Origin: Clostridium sp. 1001275B_160808_H3
GTDB lineage: Bacteria; Bacillota; Clostridia; Clostridiales; Clostridiaceae
Assembly: GCF_015550425.1 (NCBI RefSeq)
Contig: NZ_JADNAT010000001.1
Span: forward strand, 1 to 64,000
Direction of reading: 5' to 3'
Length of the DNA: 64,000 nucleotides
The translations under genes and the position numbers were made by a program. This document shows positions 59,923 to 64,000 of the stretch, piece after piece. The first letter of the stretch is position 1. Each line of letters opens with the position of its first letter. The notes below the pieces were generated by a model. It searched no databases, had not been told where the DNA came from, and saw nothing but the letters and a program-made list of their open reading frames with translations.

Positions 59923-59950
59923 CTTAATTATTTTAGATAACATTATTATA

Positions 59951-61612
59951 TTATTTTACACAATCGCATTCTACAACTTTTAAAGGTCTCATCATTTCAT
60001 GATCCTCATGTTCTAGGAAATGACAATGCCATACATAATTGCCTGCATAGCCTTTAAATTGCATTATGATTCTAGTTACTTTTCCAGCCTCTGAATCAAC
60101 TGTATCTTTAAAGCCTCTTTCATAATCATGAGGCTCTTCTTTTGGTCCAGTATAAATTACTTCACCTGTATTATTATAAGCATCTACATCAAAAGGTCTT
60201 CTCCAAAGAATCTTAAACTGTACTAAATGAATGTGAATTGGATGTGGCAAAGCCATTGGATTAATTAAATTCCATATTTCAATACTATCTAGTTCAGGTT
60301 TCTCAGTAACAGGATCACTCCAAGTCATATTATCAATCATAAGCATTGGTCTACCATAACTATCAGTCATAGCTCCAAAAGATACTTTTCTTTTTTTTCT
60401 TACTAAATCCTTATTTAATGGATGCACTACTCTAAGGGTACTAGGAACAACACTTGTATCCTCGCCTTGTAATGGCTCTACAACATTAAATCTCATAATC
60501 ATATTAGTACCTGATATATCTGAATCAGCATCATCATTCATTAATATAATTCTTTCTCCAACATGTTGTGAAAAATCTATTATTATATCAATTCTTTCAG
60601 ATGGCATTAACTTAAATGATGTTAGGTTGACAGGTTCTTCTAATAATCCTCCATCAGTACCTATTTGAATAAATTCTTCATCATTAGAAAGTCTCATAAT
60701 ATATTGACGTCTATTTGAAGCATTTACTATTCTAAATCTATACTTACGAGGCTCAACATCTAAATACGGCCATACTTTACCATTAACTAATATTGTATCC
60801 CCAAAGAATCCAGGTACTATTGATGGAGATACACTAACTGGAAATGGTGGGTCTGCCGGATAAAATAATTCTCCTTCTTCAGTAAATGATTTATCTTGTA
60901 CTAAAAGAGGAATTTCATATTTACCCTTAGGCAAATTTAATCTTTCCTCTAATAAATCTCTAAGAATATACATACCTGCAAGACCTGCATATACATTTAA
61001 TCTTGTTTGACCCATAGCATGATCATGGTACCATAGTGTAGTACCTGATTGATAATTTGTATATTTATAAGTTTTTCTAATAAACTCCGGTCCTGTAATT
61101 TTAAATCCATTAGTGAACCAAGCTTCTGGATGTCCATCACTACTACTTTCTACCTTTGCTCCATGCAAATGAACTACTGTTTTTGATTCTGGATCATCTA
61201 CAGTTCCATGCAAGGTTTTATCATAAGGTAAAAAATGTTTATCAGGCAATTTGTTATCCCATAATACATAAGTGGGAATATTTTTAAATGCTTCTATTAT
61301 TGGACCAGGATATAATCCATTATATCCCCAAATCTTGGTTGGTGGAAAATATGATGAAAAATAATGCTCTGCTTCTTCCATACTAATATGATATCTTTTT
61401 TCATTATCTTTAGAATCATTGTTATCATCATATATAGGTTTTGCCACTTCCATAATTGGCAATTTATCTATAAATTTTGGAATTGTAAACGGATCAGATG
61501 GATTAACTATAAAACATATATTATCATTACAACTTTTTACTTCTACTTCATCTTTTGAATTTTCTTCTAGCTCATTTTTCGAAGTATTTATATCTAGTTC
61601 ACTTGAAACCAT
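59951..61612 (-). CDS. cotA: CotA-like multicopper oxidase (laccase / bilirubin oxidase type)
   Basis: A 553-aa three-domain multicopper oxidase. All four copper blocks are intact: VHLHGAKVESSSDGHPEAWF (about 150), LWYHDHAMGQTRLNVYAG (about 196), HPIHIHLVQFKILWRRP (about 455) and YVWHCHFLEHEDHEMMRP (about 530) with the type 1 Cys, His and axial Met. No signal peptide, as for B. subtilis CotA of the outer spore coat. It oxidises phenolics or bilirubin with O2. ATG 61612 has AAGGAG 8 nt upstream; the GTG at 61621 overlaps that SD. Confidence 0.9.
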   Translation of the reverse strand: MVSSELDINTSKNELEENSKDEVEVKSCNDNICFIVNPSDPFTIPKFIDKLPIMEVAKPIYDDNNDSKDNEKRYHISMEEAEHYFSSYFPPTKIWGYNGLYPGPIIEAFKNIPTYVLWDNKLPDKHFLPYDKTLHGTVDDPESKTVVHLHGAKVESSSDGHPEAWFTNGFKITGPEFIRKTYKYTNYQSGTTLWYHDHAMGQTRLNVYAGLAGMYILRDLLEERLNLPKGKYEIPLLVQDKSFTEEGELFYPADPPFPVSVSPSIVPGFFGDTILVNGKVWPYLDVEPRKYRFRIVNASNRRQYIMRLSNDEEFIQIGTDGGLLEEPVNLTSFKLMPSERIDIIIDFSQHVGERIILMNDDADSDISGTNMIMRFNVVEPLQGEDTSVVPSTLRVVHPLNKDLVRKKRKVSFGAMTDSYGRPMLMIDNMTWSDPVTEKPELDSIEIWNLINPMALPHPIHIHLVQFKILWRRPFDVDAYNNTGEVIYTGPKEEPHDYERGFKDTVDSEAGKVTRIIMQFKGYAGNYVWHCHFLEHEDHEMMRPLKVVECDCVK

Positions 61613-61696
61613 ACTCTTCACTCCTTAAGCTAAGTTATAATATAATATATTCACCCTTATGTTAAATGTTCTTTTTATAGTTACCTTTTTTATTTT

Positions 61697-62197
61697 TTAA
61701 ATAAACCAACTTCCAAATGCATATCCTACATATATAAATACTGCATTCCATATTGCTATACCAATAGTTGAATAAATAGAAAACCTTATTACATTCATTC
61801 TGAACATTCCAGCAACAAAAGGTATTAAAGTTCTTCCTACTGGAATTAATCTAGTTATTAAAACTCCCTTATCCCCATAATTTTCTATGTATAAGCATAC
61901 CTTATCAATAGATTTACGCGACTTAGGAAACTTATTGTATACCTTAGTTAATATTGGCTTACCAAACCAATAAGATATTCCGAATAAAACATAACTTGCT
62001 AATGCCCCTGCTAAAACAGATATTCCTAATGCTACAAAAAAGTTAATTCCTGACTTTGCCACAGCAATTCCTATAGCTGGCATTATTATAGCAGCTCCTA
62101 ATCCAGGAAAGTTTAAGTATTCTAAAAATATAATTATAAATAAAAATATTAAGCCATATCTTGCAAAATATTCTATTACTATTTGAATATTGTCCAT
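61697..62197 (-). CDS. DedA/SNARE-associated (VTT) family membrane protein
   Basis: A 166-aa protein with four to five helices. It has the family's FPGLGAAIIMPAIGIAVAKS (about residues 28-47) with re-entrant Gly-Pro, and GVLITRLIPVGRTLIPFVAG (about 112-131), whose FxRxxPxxR-type basic motif (TRLIPVGRT) is diagnostic. DedA proteins take part in lipid-carrier (undecaprenyl-phosphate or PE) translocation and membrane homeostasis. ATG 62197 has GGAGATG upstream. Confidence 0.85.
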   Translation of the reverse strand: MDNIQIVIEYFARYGLIFLFIIIFLEYLNFPGLGAAIIMPAIGIAVAKSGINFFVALGISVLAGALASYVLFGISYWFGKPILTKVYNKFPKSRKSIDKVCLYIENYGDKGVLITRLIPVGRTLIPFVAGMFRMNVIRFSIYSTIGIAIWNAVFIYVGYAFGSWFI

Positions 62198-62306
62198 TTC
62201 ATCTCCACTCCAAGCTATATATGTTGATGACTTTTATTTTACCCCATCTTTCTTAAAATTAAATATTGTTTTTCTTAATTTTTACTTAATTATACTTTTA
62301 TTTCAT

Positions 62307-63347
62307 TTAGTTCATTAGATATGCTAACAGTAACTTTATTGTATTTTCTAACCCTTCATAGTGTGTTCTTTCCATTCCATGTGATGCATGAACTCCAGGT
62401 CCTATAAGTGCCCCTCTTATATCATTTCCACCTCTTAATGCAGCTCCTACATCAGATCCATACATTGGATAAATATCTACTGCATACTTTATATTATTTG
62501 CTTTAGCTAATTCTATAAGAGATGTAACCATATTATAATCATAAGGTCCACCAGAGTCCTTAGCACAAATTGATACATCATACTCTGTACAACTTAAATC
62601 ATCTCCAATACACCCCATATCTACTGCTATCATTTCAGTTATATCATTTGGAATATATGAAGCTCCATGTCCAACTTCCTCATATATAGAAATAAATAAC
62701 TTTGTTGTGTACTTAGGAGTTATTTTTTCTCTATTAAAGATTTCTAATAATCCCATCAATGCAGCTACACTACCCTTATCATCTATAAATCTTGATTTTA
62801 TAAAACCACTTTCAGTTATTGTTGTCTTAGGATCTATAAAAATAAAATCTCCAGGACATATTCCAATATCTTCAACATCTTTCTTTGAAAGTACTTTTTC
62901 ATCAATTCTTACTTCCATATTTTCTGGATCACGCTTTTTTTCCTTACTATCTGGATAAACATGAGCTGCTGGGCTTGTACTTAAAAATGTTCCTGTATAT
63001 ATTCTTCCATCCCTAGTTCTTATCTTACAATATTCACTATCTAAAGTTGGTGGAATTGGACCTCCAAGTAAAGTGAACTTTAGTGTTCCATTATTAGTAA
63101 TAGATCTAACCATTGCCCCTAATGTATCTACATGAGCTGCAAGTCCTATAACCTTATCATTACTTTTTCCTGGAATTGTTATTATTCCACATCCCTTATT
63201 TGTTGTTTCAAACTTATATCCAAAGCTATTAGAAATTTCTTCAATAATCTTAATTATATCGAAACAAAATCCTGTTGGACTATCAAACTCCAATATTCTT
63301 TTAGCAGTACTTAATACGTATTCCTTATTAATACTATATTGCATCAT
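62307..63347 (-). CDS. M42-family metallo-aminopeptidase
   Basis: A 346-aa di-metal aminopeptidase. The metal and catalytic sites are visible: LAAHVDTLGAM near 72 (first His-x-Asp), SRFIDDKGSVAAL near 192 (bridging Asp), ISIYEEVGHGAS near 226 (catalytic Glu pair), VDMGC near 248, and GVHASHGMERTHYEG near 322 (last His). LDSEYCKIRTRDGRIYTGTF is the domain-insertion beta barrel. Family members are tetrahedral aminopeptidases or deblocking enzymes (FrvX, YsdC). ATG 63347 follows GAGGAG at 7 nt; the GTG at 63362 overlaps that SD. Confidence 0.88.
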   Translation of the reverse strand: MMQYSINKEYVLSTAKRILEFDSPTGFCFDIIKIIEEISNSFGYKFETTNKGCGIITIPGKSNDKVIGLAAHVDTLGAMVRSITNNGTLKFTLLGGPIPPTLDSEYCKIRTRDGRIYTGTFLSTSPAAHVYPDSKEKKRDPENMEVRIDEKVLSKKDVEDIGICPGDFIFIDPKTTITESGFIKSRFIDDKGSVAALMGLLEIFNREKITPKYTTKLFISIYEEVGHGASYIPNDITEMIAVDMGCIGDDLSCTEYDVSICAKDSGGPYDYNMVTSLIELAKANNIKYAVDIYPMYGSDVGAALRGGNDIRGALIGPGVHASHGMERTHYEGLENTIKLLLAYLMN

Positions 63348-63641
63348 TATCACACTCCTCACTTTTTATAGCGCTAAAATCTATCATTTAAATCTTAACG
63401 ATACAAAGTAAACTATATTCTTTATCAATTTATTTTACTATATTTTCTTATGGTATTTCCATATTTATATAATAATTATACATACTTTCTATTTCTGATA
63501 TTATCACAAATCTATTTAATATTATTCTTTAATTTATCTATAAAGAGTAATTAACTTATAAAACTCTTATTGTAAATAAATTTATAGCTTAAAACTAATT
63601 TATCTTTATAAATTTAATTCTGAATATATTAGAATTAGAAA
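63348..63641. other. AT-rich spacer
   Basis: About 295 bp between the GH1 terminator and the peptidase gene. I see no ORF with an RBS. It should hold the peptidase promoter. Confidence 0.4.
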
Positions 63642-63664
63642 AGGAATACCTAAACGGTATTCCT
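63642..63664 (-). terminator. Terminator of the GH1 gene
   Basis: AGGAATACC-TAAAC-GGTATTCCT, a perfect 9-bp stem, followed on the minus strand by TTTCT. Eight bp past the stop. Confidence 0.75.
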
Positions 63665-63672
63665 CTTATAAA

Positions 63673-64000
63673 TTAAAAGCCATTATTTTCAGATACTTCC
63701 TTAATCCATCTTCCTGACTTCTTTATTGATTTTTTTAATGTCTTTAAGTCTAAAGCAATATATCCATATCTATTCTTATATGCATTACTCCAAGACCAAC
63801 AATCTATAGGTGTCCATGAATGGAATCCAAAACAATTTGAACCTTCTTCTATCCCCTTATGAAGATATTCTAAATGTTCCTTAAAGAAATCTATTCTATA
63901 GTCATCTTCAACAATTCCATTTTCATTTATATATATTTCTTCTCCTTCAACACCCATACCATTTTCAGATATATACCATGGAATATTATTATAGTTATCT
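63673..64000 (-). CDS. GH1 beta-glucosidase / 6-phospho-beta-glucosidase (C-terminal part)
   Basis: The last ~108 residues of a GH1 enzyme; the 5' end is outside the window. The nucleophile Glu is in WYISENGMGVEGE near the edge, followed by DDYRIDFFKEHLEYLHKGIE, the active-site NCFGFHSWTPIDCWSW, and RYGYIALDLKTLKKSIKKSG. The SKKSFxWYKE-type end is common in 6-phospho-beta-glucosidases, but phosphate-binding residues cannot be judged fully here. It is the only gene at this end; whether a PTS gene is beside it is not visible. Confidence 0.85.
   Translation of the reverse strand, partial: DNYNNIPWYISENGMGVEGEEIYINENGIVEDDYRIDFFKEHLEYLHKGIEEGSNCFGFHSWTPIDCWSWSNAYKNRYGYIALDLKTLKKSIKKSGRWIKEVSENNGF

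Noticed and set aside
289..64000. Many secondary ORFs of 60-130 codons on the strand opposite or in other frames of real genes (for example 1910-2107, 12050-12328, 17272-17598, 22888-23280, 52138-52545)
   Set aside because: They lie wholly inside well-supported genes, lack ribosome-binding sites and show no family features; they are shadows of AT-rich coding frames.
1..64000. CRISPR arrays, rRNA, tRNA genes and prophage modules
   Set aside because: No regular direct repeats with unique spacers, no rRNA-like or cloverleaf sequences, and no integrase, terminase or structural phage genes were seen.

Overview
The window is very A+T-rich, with strong GGAGG-type ribosome-binding sites, GTG and TTG as well as ATG starts, intrinsic terminators and gram-positive regulatory RNAs (a T-box and a cobalamin riboswitch). 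Genes for a CotA-like spore-coat oxidase and a CotH-type kinase fit an anaerobic spore former. All of this points to Clostridium sensu stricto (cluster I); the species is not resolved. No rRNA, tRNA or CRISPR array is visible.

1-13.1 kb, cobalamin block, all on the minus strand. A lower-ligand and nucleotide-loop operon runs cobT, a 50-codon cobA/btuR remnant, cobU, cobS, a second short CobU-like gene, cobC, cbiB and cobD. It has its own sigma-A promoter and almost no leader. It is followed by a second consensus promoter, a cobalamin riboswitch with a terminator, and then btuF, btuC, btuD, a B12-type DUF71 PP-loop protein and cobQ. Together these genes import corrinoids and rebuild the cofactor; no corrin-ring genes are in the window.

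13-31 kb, housekeeping and accessory genes: rluF, an exported alpha-amylase, a DeoR/HAD pair with a striking 10-bp-phased repeat, a CPBP protease, glnS, a DUF445 protein, an RsgA-type GTPase, a VOC protein and a lipoprotein lying between two acetyltransferase remnants, a rifampin ADP-ribosyltransferase with an extra helical N-terminal domain, T-box-controlled gltX, a split permease and a NagZ-type hydrolase. Intergenic DNA here holds several undescribed repeats: a three-copy nested palindrome family, a two-copy 70-bp repeat, an 18-bp tandem array and a 123-nt three-way-junction element.

31-40 kb: a FlxA-like coiled-coil protein behind a sigma-D-like promoter, a DUF4173 membrane protein fused to a degenerate Nudix-like domain, an HTH/DUF2975 pair, a pentapeptide-repeat channel-like protein, and a MocR-type regulator divergent from alanine racemase.

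40-49.7 kb: an eight-gene minus-strand cluster joining a metallo-beta-lactamase-fold lipoprotein, a VTC-type polyphosphate polymerase, DUF4956, a CotH kinase, an anchored TIM-barrel glycosidase, a HEAT protein, a processive GT2 and an unknown anchored protein. It is the best candidate in the window for an undescribed system, probably one that makes and phosphorylates a surface polymer.

49.8-64 kb: a CorA remnant, a nucleotidyltransferase, asnB, an IS1595-like element whose transposase has lost most of its catalytic residues, a Cof-type phosphatase, a stand-alone ATP-cone protein, a GGDEF-EAL protein, a DbpA-like helicase, CotA, a DedA-like protein, an M42 aminopeptidase and the 3' end of a GH1 glucosidase.
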